From CAMYOC01 sp963704875 (GTDB taxonomy: Bacteria > Pseudomonadota > Gammaproteobacteria > Steroidobacterales > XN24), in NCBI GenBank assembly GCA_963704875.1, contig CAVPIA010000005.1:124001-188000 (forward strand): a stretch of 64,000 nt of DNA. Reading direction: 5' to 3'. This document shows, piece by piece, positions 51,450 to 60,465 of this stretch. Positions within the stretch are counted from its first letter, which is position 1; each line of letters opens with the position of its first letter. The notes under the pieces are model-generated. The model did not search any database and was not told the DNA's origin. It worked only from the letters and a program-made list of their open reading frames with translations. Position numbers and translations under genes: made by a program.

Positions 51450-52520
51450 TCAGTCCCGCATCCGGCGCAGATACAGCTCCTGCCGCGGGTATGGAAACGG
51501 GATGCCGACTTCGTTGAATTTCTTGTAGACCGCCACCAGCACGATGTCGGTGGCCTGACCGCGAAGCTCAGGATTGTGCACCCAAAACAGCAGTTCGACG
51601 TCGATCCCCCAGTCGCCGAATCGGCGGAACCTCACTCTGGGAAAGGGTGCGCGGGCGATGCCCTCGACACCATCCACGACCGACATCAGGGCATCGCGCA
51701 CCTTGTCGAGATCTTCGCCATAGCAGACGGTCACCGGCAATCGCACACGATAGTTAACCTGCGGCCCGCCGCTCTCGTTGACGATCTTGGAATTGCCCAT
51801 CACCGAGTTCGGGATCGTCACCTCCACATCGTCCCGGGTCAGCAGTCGGGTAGAGCGGATGCCGATATGGGTGATGCGCCCCCGTTCCCCGGTATCCAGC
51901 ACCACATAATCGCCGATACGGTAGGGCGCATCAGCGATGATAAATACGCCGGCGAACAGATTGGCCAGACTATCCTTGGCGGCAAAACTCAGCGCCAAAC
52001 CAATAATGCCGGCCGAGGCGACCCACGCGGTGATATCAATCTGCCAGATTTTCAGCACGGTGTAGGCGCCAGCGGCTAACATCGTCAGCAGCACGGCATT
52101 GTCAAACAACGGCAGCGTTGCCGGCTGGATAAGGCGCGTACTGCCGGGCTGATGCGCGATAGAGCGGCACAGGAACCGCATCACGCGGATGACAAAGCGG
52201 ACCCAGACCAGCACGAGCAGGGTTCTCAGTGTCGCGACAGCGGCAAACGTCGCGGTCTCGTGCAATTTCAGCAGGATGACTGCGGCGATCAGGCTGGAGA
52301 CAAAAACGCTGACCGACACGGGCTGTCGCAGATTGGAGAACAGCAGGTCATCGAGCTGGGTTTTCGATTTCCGTGCCAAGCGGCTGAACAAACCCAGAAT
52401 CTGAACCGCGAGCCAGGCCAGAACAAACCCGATCGCCACGGCTACTGCCGCTTGCAGGTAATGATTGTCCCCGATCATGCCGACAACGAACGCGAAGTTA
52501 TTGCCTACGCCTTCAAGCAT
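51450..52520 (-). CDS. Small mechanosensitive channel of the MscS family
   Basis: A 356-residue inner-membrane channel, about five helices. The pore-lining helix and its end are GIIGLALSFAAKDSLANLFAGVFI, then the beta domain IGDYVVLDTGERGRITHIGIRSTRL and VTIPNSVMGNSKIVNE. The C terminus includes FPYPRQELYLRRMRD. This form has extra N-terminal helices compared with E. coli MscS. It should release solutes at osmotic downshock, beside the much larger MscS-type channel at 15738. It is possibly in one unit with the small secreted protein gene upstream. Confidence 0.93.
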   Translation of the reverse strand: MLEGVGNNFAFVVGMIGDNHYLQAAVAVAIGFVLAWLAVQILGLFSRLARKSKTQLDDLLFSNLRQPVSVSVFVSSLIAAVILLKLHETATFAAVATLRTLLVLVWVRFVIRVMRFLCRSIAHQPGSTRLIQPATLPLFDNAVLLTMLAAGAYTVLKIWQIDITAWVASAGIIGLALSFAAKDSLANLFAGVFIIADAPYRIGDYVVLDTGERGRITHIGIRSTRLLTRDDVEVTIPNSVMGNSKIVNESGGPQVNYRVRLPVTVCYGEDLDKVRDALMSVVDGVEGIARAPFPRVRFRRFGDWGIDVELLFWVHNPELRGQATDIVLVAVYKKFNEVGIPFPYPRQELYLRRMRD

Positions 52521-52614
52521 CAGCTGCTCTCCCTCTCAGTGTCCATTGCATGGAAAGTCTGCCGGTGTCGGTGTCGGTGTCCGGGACAGCAGGTCTTTTG
52601 CTGGCCGCCCTCTT

Positions 52615-52674
52615 GCTCATTGACTTCGGGCTCATTGACTTCGGGCTCATTGACTTCGGGCTCATTGATTTCGG
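52615..52674. repeat. Four tandem copies of a 15-base repeat
   Basis: GCTCATTGACTTCGG occurs three times perfectly and once with one change (C to T). The array overlaps the end of the 52662 gene, whose stop codon lies in the last copy. A nearby short ggtgtc array (about 52563-52580) is a second microsatellite. No spacers, so it is not a CRISPR. Confidence 0.95.
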
Positions 52675-53090
52675 GCCGCATCGCGGGCTTCCGGGTCCGC
52701 TTCAAAACTCATGCCGATGATCCGCCAGTGCCTGACCTGAGGATAATCCGGAATAAACGCCCGATCGACGATCTCGGAGTGATCGCCACGGACCGGAAAC
52801 TCCATTGCTGTGGTGTTGGGGTTGTTATTCCGGTCCGAACCGCGAAACAAAATGTTAACCCAGCCTGGGCCGGGGGCCCTCGCGACCCGACCGCTTAGCT
52901 CGATCACCCTTGAGTTCGGGTAATACAGCACACTGCCGTTCAAACAGAAGTCTCTTTCCTGATTGCATAGCCATTGCTGGCGCAGCAACAGATCCGGGCC
53001 TTCAGCCTGGGCCATCGGCAATACCGCAACCATCGCCAGCATCATCAGCGAGCGAGCGAGAAAACAAGGCTTGGGGGAGCGGGCCGGCAC
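52662..53090 (-). CDS. Small secreted protein of unknown function
   Basis: I do not recognise the family. The 142-residue product has a long signal peptide (MPARSPKPCFLARSLMMLAM and on to AQA), two cysteines in the mature N-terminal part (WLCNQERDFC), and a beta-rich body with VIELSGRVARAPGPGWVNILF. GTG 53090 is used because it gives a full signal peptide; ATG 53045 would give a shorter one and neither has a good ribosome site. The stop codon lies inside the 15-base tandem repeat, so copy-number changes could extend or shorten the tail. Confidence 0.65.
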   Translation of the reverse strand: MPARSPKPCFLARSLMMLAMVAVLPMAQAEGPDLLLRQQWLCNQERDFCLNGSVLYYPNSRVIELSGRVARAPGPGWVNILFRGSDRNNNPNTTAMEFPVRGDHSEIVDRAFIPDYPQVRHWRIIGMSFEADPEARDAARNQ

Positions 53091-53179
53091 AGCCCGACAA
53101 CAATAACGGATCGGCGGGGGCTTGCAAATAGCCGGTCAGCAAAGGGGCCGACAAATTTTTCAATCTATAAATCAGTACC

Positions 53180-53209
53180 TTGACTCACAGCCTTTAGACG
53201 CGTTATGAA
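53180..53209 (+). promoter_or_regulatory. Candidate sigma-70 promoter for the 53276-54592 gene pair
   Basis: TTGACT (5 of 6 consensus) at 53180-53185 and TATGAA (4 of 6) at 53204-53209 are separated by 18 bases. They lie in a locally AT-rich gap and predict a start near 53216, 60 bases before the chosen ATG. Confidence 0.42.
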
Positions 53210-53275
53210 CAATCAACGCCAGGCTTTGTGTTGTCGACAGACGGGACCCGGTGGTTCCGCGGAGGTCAGTCAGGG

Positions 53276-53905
53276 ATGGATCAGAAACCTGAATCGCGAC
53301 GGGTGGTTGCCAGCCCGAACGTGCGGGAATTTTTCCGTCAATCAGTGGATGTGGCCATCGAACGCCAGCGTCTCCAGGCTGAGGACCACACGGTTCACTA
53401 TGTGGTCAACATGCTGACCCTTTTCACCCGCGCCGAGGAGTTTTTCGGGCGCGGTCCCGAGCGCCGACTGCCGCCGCTGGCAGCGATGCTGGCCGAAGCG
53501 GTGGAGGCGCCGTCGGCCCGGGACTCGGACCGGGCATTACAGCGCATGGGCGACATTGCCTTGTTTATGGCGGGCTTTTTCCCGGACTATCTGGCGCGCA
53601 GTCCGGTGGATGTCGATTACTACATCCGCATGGGGGGATCCGCATACGGCACCCTGGCGGATCGATCACGGACCAGTTCGCACGGCCGCGCACTGGCCGA
53701 TATCTTTGCCGAACTGGCGGACAAGTTCGCCTCGTTCGTCGAAGTCCTGGGAGAAATCGCAGATCTCGGACGTCAATACAGCGCCGCGGACATCCTGCGC
53801 CTGTACGAGATCTGGCTGGCCACCGGCAGCCGCAGGGCGAAAGATCGTCTTGATGCGCTGGGTGTTCAGCTGGAACCCGGTCCCGGCAATCAGCGCGCGC
53901 ATTGA
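53276..53905 (+). CDS. Conserved-looking helical protein of unknown function
   Basis: Not recognised. The 209-residue cytoplasmic protein is almost all helix, with VREFFRQSVDVAIERQRLQ and a catalytic-looking ALADIFAELADKFASFVEVLGEIADL stretch. There is no signal peptide and no clear motif. GGAGGT stands 9 bases before ATG 53276; the frame's earlier ATG is not preferred. It is followed after 30 bases by another unrecognised helical protein gene, and both probably form one transcript and one complex. Confidence 0.65.
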   Translation: MDQKPESRRVVASPNVREFFRQSVDVAIERQRLQAEDHTVHYVVNMLTLFTRAEEFFGRGPERRLPPLAAMLAEAVEAPSARDSDRALQRMGDIALFMAGFFPDYLARSPVDVDYYIRMGGSAYGTLADRSRTSSHGRALADIFAELADKFASFVEVLGEIADLGRQYSAADILRLYEIWLATGSRRAKDRLDALGVQLEPGPGNQRAH

Positions 53906-53935
53906 GATGACGCCGGATCGCGTCGCGAGCCAACA

Positions 53936-54592
53936 ATGAAACTGCTGCGCAGACTACAGGGCATGGTCGAACGGACCTATGATGTCGTCAATCCGCATCA
54001 GGTCAGCGACTACCTGATCACATGCCCGGAATTAGCCATCAGTCTCGGTCTGGGCGAAGCGGCGGCCGCAAGCGGCGAGCAGGTTATGGTGGCGGGAGAC
54101 AGCGAGCAGGTCGATCTCGCGGTGTTTCTGGACGGCGACATCCTCGACAAACTGCGCGCGGAGAATCCGATCCGGGATTTGCATGACGGCAATCTTGACG
54201 ACTTCTGGACAGCGCTGGAGGGCGTGAGCCATTTCGTCTATCTGGTCTGGAGTGCACGAATGGGACGTCAGGTCACCAGGCTGGAGTTGGAATTGCAGGC
54301 CGAAGTGGATAAGTTCGTGCTCACCGCGATGCTGGTGTCAGCGCAACGCGGCGGACCCGTACCCGCAGAGCTGCATCGCTGGCTGTTTGATTTGCCCCGC
54401 ATAGATGCAAAGCTGGCGGTTGAGGCGGCAGAACGCTATGCAGCGGCAAACCGCTATGCTGGCCGCTACTGTCAGACGCTCGCCAGACGTTATCTGAAAG
54501 GCACCGACAGCGGGTCGATGATGCCGGAATTGCGGCGCTTTTATCGACTCACCCAGCGCGGCAAAATCAGTCGGATCGAGACGACGGCCTAG
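53936..54592 (+). CDS. Conserved-looking helical protein of unknown function, partner of 53276
   Basis: Not recognised. The 218-residue cytoplasmic protein has a mixed alpha/beta start (LITCPELAISLGLGEAAAA), then VDLAVFLDGDILDKLRAENP and a long helical half with SARMGRQVTRLELELQAEVDKFVLTAMLV and YLKGTDSGSMMPELRRFYRL. It lies 30 bases after its partner on the same strand. Its 3-prime end overlaps the convergent bicupin gene by 26 bases. Role unknown. Confidence 0.65.
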   Translation: MKLLRRLQGMVERTYDVVNPHQVSDYLITCPELAISLGLGEAAAASGEQVMVAGDSEQVDLAVFLDGDILDKLRAENPIRDLHDGNLDDFWTALEGVSHFVYLVWSARMGRQVTRLELELQAEVDKFVLTAMLVSAQRGGPVPAELHRWLFDLPRIDAKLAVEAAERYAAANRYAGRYCQTLARRYLKGTDSGSMMPELRRFYRLTQRGKISRIETTA

Positions 54593-55244
54593 GCGCGCCA
54601 AGATGGCCCTGCTTCACATAACAGATCGCGCCGCCTGAGCTGCGCAGTCGCGGTTCGCTGCCTGGCGGCCAGCGCATCCAGCTATGGGCCGGATAAAGCG
54701 TCCCGGATTCCTCGACGGCGCCGTGCAGCACCATGATCTCGACGCCGTCGCGCCGGCAACTGTCCGCAAGCGCGGCGCCGGGTGCCAGCCGAACCAACAT
54801 GACACGCTCCTGGCCATGCTGGTGCAAGTCGATGGCGCTCACGCCTGTGTGGGTCTCGGTCCATTCCGCGCTGTTGGTGTCGATGGCCACATGCCGGCTG
54901 TCATTGCGGTCGAACTGACGCAATTTGACGAACAGCAGGCAGCCCTGGTCGCTAAACGGCGAATGCGTGCTGCCCGGCGGGTTCCTGACATAAGTGCCCT
55001 CCGGGTAGCAACCGTGCTCGTCGGCGAAGACGCCCTCGAGCACCAGAAACTCTTCCCCCAGTTCATGCGTGTGTGCGGCAAAGCTGCTGCCTGGTGGATA
55101 AGCGACGACACTGGTTGCCCGGGCAACCTCACCACCGTCCCGATCCAGCATCCGTCGCCGCACGCTGCCGTCCGGTGAGGGTCGCCAGGGCAGGTCATCG
55201 AGCCGGGCCGCAGCTGGCTTGGAAAGATCCGCATGTATTTTCAC
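54567..55244 (-). CDS. ChrR-like bicupin protein
   Basis: A 225-residue double cupin. The N-terminal cupin has VVAYPPGSSFAAHTHELGEEFLVLEGVFADEHG, with the HxH...E zinc ligands and the matching GTYVRNPPGSTHSPF strand. The second cupin is degenerate (RDGVEIMVLHGAVEESGTLY, GSEPRLRSSGGAICYVK). ChrR in alphaproteobacteria is an anti-sigma factor that senses singlet oxygen, but there its N-terminal anti-sigma domain binds the sigma factor; here that domain is missing, so a direct enzyme or sensor role is likelier. It starts opposite the kinase gene and shares a short divergent promoter region with it. Confidence 0.82.
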   Translation of the reverse strand: MKIHADLSKPAAARLDDLPWRPSPDGSVRRRMLDRDGGEVARATSVVAYPPGSSFAAHTHELGEEFLVLEGVFADEHGCYPEGTYVRNPPGSTHSPFSDQGCLLFVKLRQFDRNDSRHVAIDTNSAEWTETHTGVSAIDLHQHGQERVMLVRLAPGAALADSCRRDGVEIMVLHGAVEESGTLYPAHSWMRWPPGSEPRLRSSGGAICYVKQGHLGAPRPSSRSD

Positions 55245-55320
55245 TTTGCGCTTCCGGTCACGCGCCCGAGGCGCCGAATGAATTATTATGCAGGGATCGA
55301 GCCTGTTTGGAGAGGTCAGT

Positions 55321-57732
55321 ATGTCCGATGTCAGAGTCGTGCTGGAGGCGTTTGCCGCCGGCGAACTCGATTACGCAGAGTTGCAGCGGCGTCTCAACGC
55401 TGCGCTGCATGGTGGGCTTAGCGTCGACTCCGCGGTGTCCGAGCTAAACGCGATGCGCGACTCGGATGGCTTGTCGGTCGGGTTGTACAACGTTTTGCGG
55501 CGTGCGATCAGCAGGGTCTCCGATGGTGATGACACCTCGCCGTTCCCCGATGACGAGAGCCAGGAACAAAGCACAGCAGAACAGAACAATTCCGACAGAC
55601 AGGGCGGCGAACAGTTCGACGACGACAATGGTCTGGAGCTAAGCGGGGAGGATCCCGCGGCGATAATCGAGTCATTCGAGCGACCCGACAATGACGAGTT
55701 GCCGCAGATGTTCACGCGTCCAGAGACCCTGTTAGAAGAAGAATTGCCGGAGATCCGGGCCGCCGAGCCTGACGACGACAGCTTCGCTTCGATGGTCGAC
55801 CCGGACCCGGAGGAAGAAGCGAAGGCCACTGAATTGCCATCGGGGAACTGGCTGGATGAACCGCGGCCGCGGACCGGGTCCGATCAGGCGCAGGAACCGA
55901 CCGCAGGCGCCGTCGACGACATAGACGCGGACGTCGCCGCCGGGTTGCCAGAGCCGGAGCTACATTCAGAGGAAGATCTCGAGCCGCAGCCAGATCCGAA
56001 GCAGGCTGTAGAGGACGCTGAGCTGCCGTTGCCAGAGGCCGGCGAGGTCCTTGGTGATCGCTATGTGATCCAGTCGATACTTGGCCGGGGTGGGATGGGG
56101 ATCGTTTACCGGGTCCAGGATCGCTGCCGCGAGGCGGCAGGCGCTGACAACCCGGACCTGGCCATGAAGATTCTCAAACCGGAGTTGCAGGATAGTCCGG
56201 ATGCGGAACGGCGTTTGCTCGGCGAAGCCCTGCAGGGGCAGGACCTGCGCCATCCTGGTCTGGTCAGAATTCTCGATCTCGGCCGCGCTGACGGCCGGGC
56301 GTTTATGACCATGGAATTGCTTGATGGCGAGTCTTTGCGTAACGCCATTACCCGGCATACGCCGGATGGATTTCCTGCGGCTGAAGCATTGGAAATCATA
56401 CGCGGCCTGGCCTCGGGCCTGGGCTATCTTCATCAACGGGGATACGTGCACAGCGACTTCAAGCCCGGCAATGTGCTGCTGAGCCGCAGCAATGAACCAA
56501 AATTGCTCGACTTCGGTCTTGCGCGACGCCAGGGCCGGACCCGTGAACCGGTGCTGGACGGGGCTGGGTTGCCGGCACGGACGCCTGCCTATGCAAGCCC
56601 GCAAGTGCTGGCAGGCTCGGCGCCGGACTTCCGCGACGATGTCTTTTCTCTGGCGTGTGTGGCCTATGAACTGATTGCCGGTCGGCATCCGTTTGGGCGG
56701 GTGCCCGCCAACGAAGCCATGGAGCGCAAGCTCAAACCGGCGCGTGTAAGCGGGATCTCCCCACAGCAGCGGCAGACGCTGCGGCGGTCATTGAGCTTTG
56801 AGGCCGCCCGTCGGCCAGCTGATGCAAACGCGTTCCTCAAGGCGATGGGGCTGGACCAGGACGCGCGTGGGCTGCGCCCGCGCTTTATGCACGGCGCATT
56901 GCTTGGTCTGGCCGCGGGTATCCTGTTAACGCTGGCCATAATCAACCCTGAGGGTCCTGTGTACCGGATCCTCGCTGACCTGGTCCCGGCAACACCGATG
57001 GACGTGAGCACAGGCACCAAGCCGTCAGCCGCGCAAGCGTCGCTGCAGGAACAGAGCGAACGCGCGGCGACAAACGCGGATGCCGCGTCTGAGAGAAGCT
57101 CCCCTGATGATGTTCTGTCCGCGGGAGGTACGTTCTCGCCGTCGGTGGCGGAAGATCTGACCGGTCCTGCCGAGCCCTTGCCAATGGCCGAAGCGTTGCC
57201 ATCGGATGAGGCCGGTTCCGGCGAAGACGTGACGGCGCTTGACGCAATGACGGAGCAGACCGACCGCGCGGGAGCGGCTTTCGGCGAAGATCCGGACCCG
57301 GCTGACACCGTCGCTGCAGCGCGCGATGCCGCCCCGGCGGTTGCCGCAGTCACGCCCGCGCCACCGCCGGCGCAGACCGGGCCTGGCCGACTGCAGCTGG
57401 ACAGCAGCACCTATCGTGTCGATGAATCGAGCGCGGTCCTTATTGCGCGGGTCATCCGTACCGGGGGCAGCAGCGGCCGGGTTGCGTTTGTCTGGCGCAC
57501 GGTACCGGGGTCGGCGACCGCAAACGAGGACTACATCGATTCGGACTGGCAACGGGTGGAACTGGGCGATGGCGAATTGTCCACGCGCTTGTTCGTGCCG
57601 CTGGTCAATGATGGTCGCAGCGAGGCTGATGAGGTGTTCACCATCATGCTTGCGGATCCGGAGGCAGGCGCCGAGCTTGGTTCGCGTACCAGTGCCGAGG
57701 TCACCATCGCCGACGATGACTCCGGCCCGTAG
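55321..57732 (+). CDS. Membrane-anchored Ser/Thr protein kinase with C-terminal Calx-beta domain
   Basis: An 803-residue signalling protein. Residues 1-65 are a helical domain, about 70-240 an acidic disordered region, and 248-510 a Hanks-type kinase. The kinase has GRGGMG, Lys283 (AMK), the catalytic loop H377-S-D379-FKPGN and D397-FG. The Ser in HSD replaces the usual Arg, so it is a non-RD kinase. One membrane helix lies at about 524-541. Then come 150 residues of acidic, periplasmic linker and a Calx-beta domain (about 698-803) that may bind calcium or another protein. GGAGAGG is 5 bases before the ATG. No phosphatase or substrate gene is adjacent. Confidence 0.92.
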   Translation: MSDVRVVLEAFAAGELDYAELQRRLNAALHGGLSVDSAVSELNAMRDSDGLSVGLYNVLRRAISRVSDGDDTSPFPDDESQEQSTAEQNNSDRQGGEQFDDDNGLELSGEDPAAIIESFERPDNDELPQMFTRPETLLEEELPEIRAAEPDDDSFASMVDPDPEEEAKATELPSGNWLDEPRPRTGSDQAQEPTAGAVDDIDADVAAGLPEPELHSEEDLEPQPDPKQAVEDAELPLPEAGEVLGDRYVIQSILGRGGMGIVYRVQDRCREAAGADNPDLAMKILKPELQDSPDAERRLLGEALQGQDLRHPGLVRILDLGRADGRAFMTMELLDGESLRNAITRHTPDGFPAAEALEIIRGLASGLGYLHQRGYVHSDFKPGNVLLSRSNEPKLLDFGLARRQGRTREPVLDGAGLPARTPAYASPQVLAGSAPDFRDDVFSLACVAYELIAGRHPFGRVPANEAMERKLKPARVSGISPQQRQTLRRSLSFEAARRPADANAFLKAMGLDQDARGLRPRFMHGALLGLAAGILLTLAIINPEGPVYRILADLVPATPMDVSTGTKPSAAQASLQEQSERAATNADAASERSSPDDVLSAGGTFSPSVAEDLTGPAEPLPMAEALPSDEAGSGEDVTALDAMTEQTDRAGAAFGEDPDPADTVAAARDAAPAVAAVTPAPPPAQTGPGRLQLDSSTYRVDESSAVLIARVIRTGGSSGRVAFVWRTVPGSATANEDYIDSDWQRVELGDGELSTRLFVPLVNDGRSEADEVFTIMLADPEAGAELGSRTSAEVTIADDDSGP

Positions 57733-57792
57733 ACGGTTTTGCCTATGGTCGGTTTGGCGTCTGGCCGGTCCTGAAATTGTTCGCCGCGCTCG

Positions 57793-59265
57793 CTACCCGG
57801 CGGGCCGGATCTCAATGTCGATACGCCGGTTGGCGGCGCGACCCTCCGGGGTGTCATTGCTGGCCACCGGCTCGGTCTCTCCATAACCGACGGCTGACAC
57901 GCGAGAGCCGGGAATACGCAGCGTTTCCAGCAGGTAGGCGCGCACGGACTCAGCACGTTTGCTGGATAATTCAAAGTTGAATGTGTCGCCGCCAAACGCA
58001 TCTGTGTGGCCGGCCACGGTTATATCCGCATCGGGGTACAGACGCAGACTGGTCTCAAGTCGGCGCATCAGATCGCGGGAGCTCGCGGGCACGGTCGCGC
58101 TGCCGACCGGGAATTTAATACCGGTCATGCGGATAATCACTGTGTCGCCTTTGCGCAGCACTCGCGCCTCGTCGCGCTGGAACAATGCCTCGACTTCGGC
58201 AAGACGTTGCCGCTCCATTGCCTGCCGTTCCAGTTCACGCTGCATGGACTGACGCTGTTCGGCGACGCCACCGAGGCGCTCATACAGGTCCGTCACTTCC
58301 TGCTCCAGCGCAAAGACCTGGCGGGTTCGCTGGTCAAGATCCTGTTCCAGGTTTTGGGTCCTGTCCGCCTGACTCTGGATGTATTCGATGACCTGATCCG
58401 CGGGCGCCTGCGGACCCTGGTCGAAACGCGCGGCGATATCCGCTGCGGCGGCCACCCGGCGCAGCGGCTCTTCCATCGCCAGAACCAGATCTTCCTCGGT
58501 CGCCTTCTTCTCTCTTTCGGTGGCCAGAAAGCGGGCAAGGTGGATCGCGTGCCGGGCCTCGAAATAAGCTTCCCTGGCCAGCGCGCGCGGTCGATCCGTA
58601 TCGTAACGGTCTTCTTCCAGTGCCTTTTCCGCTTCCGCCAGCAATCGGCGCGCCTTGTCCAGGGTACGTGGCGCATAGCGCTGGACCCGGTCTCGCTCGG
58701 CCTGATCGATCAGCGCCCGTGTTTCGGTCAGCAGACTGCTCTTGATCGCCTTCAGCTCACTGGCACGAAAATCCCTGACCGCGGTATTGGCGCGTTTCTC
58801 CCCCAGCGAGGGATCGCCTCGTTCAAACGCGATCGCGGCCAGATTGAGGCTGCGTTCGCCGTCCTCCCAGTCTTCCAGCTTGAGCTTTCCTGCGCCTGCT
58901 TCGATCGCTGCTTCACGGGCCTGAAGCGCAAGATTGAGAGGTTGCAGGGCGCGTTTGGCCACGGCGACCGACAGCCGATAGGCCTCGGTGGCCTCACTCA
59001 GAGACCGTCGGATGCGCTCCAGGCTCCGTCCGCGGTCATAACCCTCGGACGCGCTTTGCAGTTCCCGCTCGGCTTCTCCGAAGCTGTCAGGCGCCAGCAG
59101 GCCGGCATCTGCGGCCACTGCCGCAGCCCTCGCCTCTTCGGCTTCGGTAAACATGATCTGGCGCGCTTCGTCCGCAGCTGCCGCCGAACTGATGGACAGC
59201 GCGAACAAAAATAGCGCGCCAAGGCGTACGCGTCTGAACTCGTTTGGCCTGGCTTGGGCACTCAT
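57793..59265 (-). CDS. Secreted coiled-coil protein with OmpA-type peptidoglycan-binding domain
   Basis: A 490-residue envelope protein. A signal peptide (ending SISSAAAA) leads into a long helical region with DUF4398-like repeats and heptads (about 40-370, with EEARAAAVAADAGLLAPDSF and VEALFQRDEARVLRK). The last 120 residues are an OmpA domain (ITVAGHTDAFGGDTFNFELSSKRAESVRAYL), with the TDAFG and NFELSSKRAESV elements that hold diaminopimelate. It probably fixes a helical rod to the cell wall. Its start overlaps the stop of the acyl-CoA dehydrogenase gene (ATGA), an unexpected partner. Confidence 0.9.
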   Translation of the reverse strand: MSAQARPNEFRRVRLGALFLFALSISSAAAADEARQIMFTEAEEARAAAVAADAGLLAPDSFGEAERELQSASEGYDRGRSLERIRRSLSEATEAYRLSVAVAKRALQPLNLALQAREAAIEAGAGKLKLEDWEDGERSLNLAAIAFERGDPSLGEKRANTAVRDFRASELKAIKSSLLTETRALIDQAERDRVQRYAPRTLDKARRLLAEAEKALEEDRYDTDRPRALAREAYFEARHAIHLARFLATEREKKATEEDLVLAMEEPLRRVAAAADIAARFDQGPQAPADQVIEYIQSQADRTQNLEQDLDQRTRQVFALEQEVTDLYERLGGVAEQRQSMQRELERQAMERQRLAEVEALFQRDEARVLRKGDTVIIRMTGIKFPVGSATVPASSRDLMRRLETSLRLYPDADITVAGHTDAFGGDTFNFELSSKRAESVRAYLLETLRIPGSRVSAVGYGETEPVASNDTPEGRAANRRIDIEIRPAG

Positions 59266-60425
59266 CGCAAGCCGGTTTCCTGACGCGCAATCACCATCCG
59301 TTGAATCTCGCTTGTGCCTTCATAGATCTCGGTGATCTTGGCATCGCGGAAGTACCGTTCCAGCGGCAGCTCGCGACTGTAGCCCATGCCGCCATGGATC
59401 TGGATCGCCTGATGGGTGACAAACATTGCGGTTTCTGACGCAAACAGTTTGGCGCATGAGGCGTCGGTGGTGTTACGCAGGCCGGCCGCTTTTGCCCGGG
59501 ACTTGTTCCAGGCTGCTTTCCAGGTCAGCAAGCGCGCGGCCTCGATCCGCATTTTCATATCCGCGATCTTGGCCTGGATCATCTGGAAGCTGCCGATCGG
59601 TTCCCCGAATGCCTTCCGCTCACGCGCATAGTCGAGGCTGGCCTCATAGGCCGCCCGCGCTATCCCCACTGCCTGCGCGGCGATGCCTATCCGGCCGGCA
59701 TCAAGTACCCCCATGGCAATCCGGAAACCCTGACCTTCAGCGCCGATGCGGTCCTCAACCGGGCACTTGTAGTCGTCGAGCTCAATCTCACAGGTCGCGG
59801 AGGCGCGGATTCCGAGTTTCGGCTCAGTCTTGCCACAGGCGAAGCCCGGGTTGCGGGTATCGACAACAAATGCAGATACGCCGCGCGGCCCTTTGTCCGG
59901 GGCGGTGGATGCAAAGACAACGATAAAACGCGCCACTGGTCCGGACGTGATCCAGGATTTCTTGCCGGTAATCAGATAGTGGCTGCCATCGTCGGACAAT
60001 ACCGCCCTGGTGCGCATGTTGCCGGCATCCGATCCGGATTGCGGCTCTGTCAGCGCGTAGGCTCCGACAGCTTCACCCGACGCCACCGGGGTGACATATT
60101 TCTGCTTTTGCTCCTCGCTGCCGTTGTCCAGAATGCCATTGCAGTAGAGCGAGTTGTTCACCGACACGATGGTGCTGTGCGCGGCATCCGCGGCCGCGAG
60201 CTCTTCCATCACCAGCGCAAAAGCGACCGCATCCATGCCGGAGCCGCCGTATTCCTCGGGCACCTCGATGCCCATGAATCCGAGCTCACCCGCTTTGGCG
60301 ATGGTTGCAGACGGGAACTCTCCGCTCTCGTCATGCGCAGCGGCGACAGGCACGATCTCTTTCTGCGCGAATTCGCGGGCGGCATCCCGGATCATTTCTT
60401 GTTCTTCGGTCAGTGCGAAATCCAT
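59262..60425 (-). CDS. Acyl-CoA dehydrogenase
   Basis: A 387-residue FAD enzyme that makes the trans double bond in beta-oxidation or amino-acid breakdown. Signatures: YALTEPQSGSDAGNMRTRA, WITSGPVARFIVVFAST, QIHGGMGYSRELPLERYFRDAKITEIYEGTSEIQR, with Glu369 in IYEGTSE as base. ATG 60425 is used: GGAG lies 6 bases before it, while ATG 60437 sits on the ribosome site. The close match is to short- and branched-chain types, and the exact chain length is unknown. It is cytoplasmic, and overlaps the OmpA-domain gene by four bases. Confidence 0.94.
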   Translation of the reverse strand: MDFALTEEQEMIRDAAREFAQKEIVPVAAAHDESGEFPSATIAKAGELGFMGIEVPEEYGGSGMDAVAFALVMEELAAADAAHSTIVSVNNSLYCNGILDNGSEEQKQKYVTPVASGEAVGAYALTEPQSGSDAGNMRTRAVLSDDGSHYLITGKKSWITSGPVARFIVVFASTAPDKGPRGVSAFVVDTRNPGFACGKTEPKLGIRASATCEIELDDYKCPVEDRIGAEGQGFRIAMGVLDAGRIGIAAQAVGIARAAYEASLDYARERKAFGEPIGSFQMIQAKIADMKMRIEAARLLTWKAAWNKSRAKAAGLRNTTDASCAKLFASETAMFVTHQAIQIHGGMGYSRELPLERYFRDAKITEIYEGTSEIQRMVIARQETGLR

Positions 60426-60465
60426 CGACATCTCCAATTCGAGTGAGCCCTGTCCGCCGGGCGGA

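Noticed and set aside
52615..52674. Short regular repeats as a possible CRISPR array
   Set aside because: Repeats are directly adjacent 15-base units with no spacers and no cas gene.
52520..52705. Small minus-strand frame with PEVNE repeats
   Set aside because: It arises from the tandem repeat alone, lacks a start signal and sits between two well-supported genes.
58006..59214. Plus-strand open frame of 402 codons opposite the OmpA-domain gene
   Set aside because: Rich in Arg/Gly/Gln with no fold signature; antisense shadow of the well-supported minus-strand gene.
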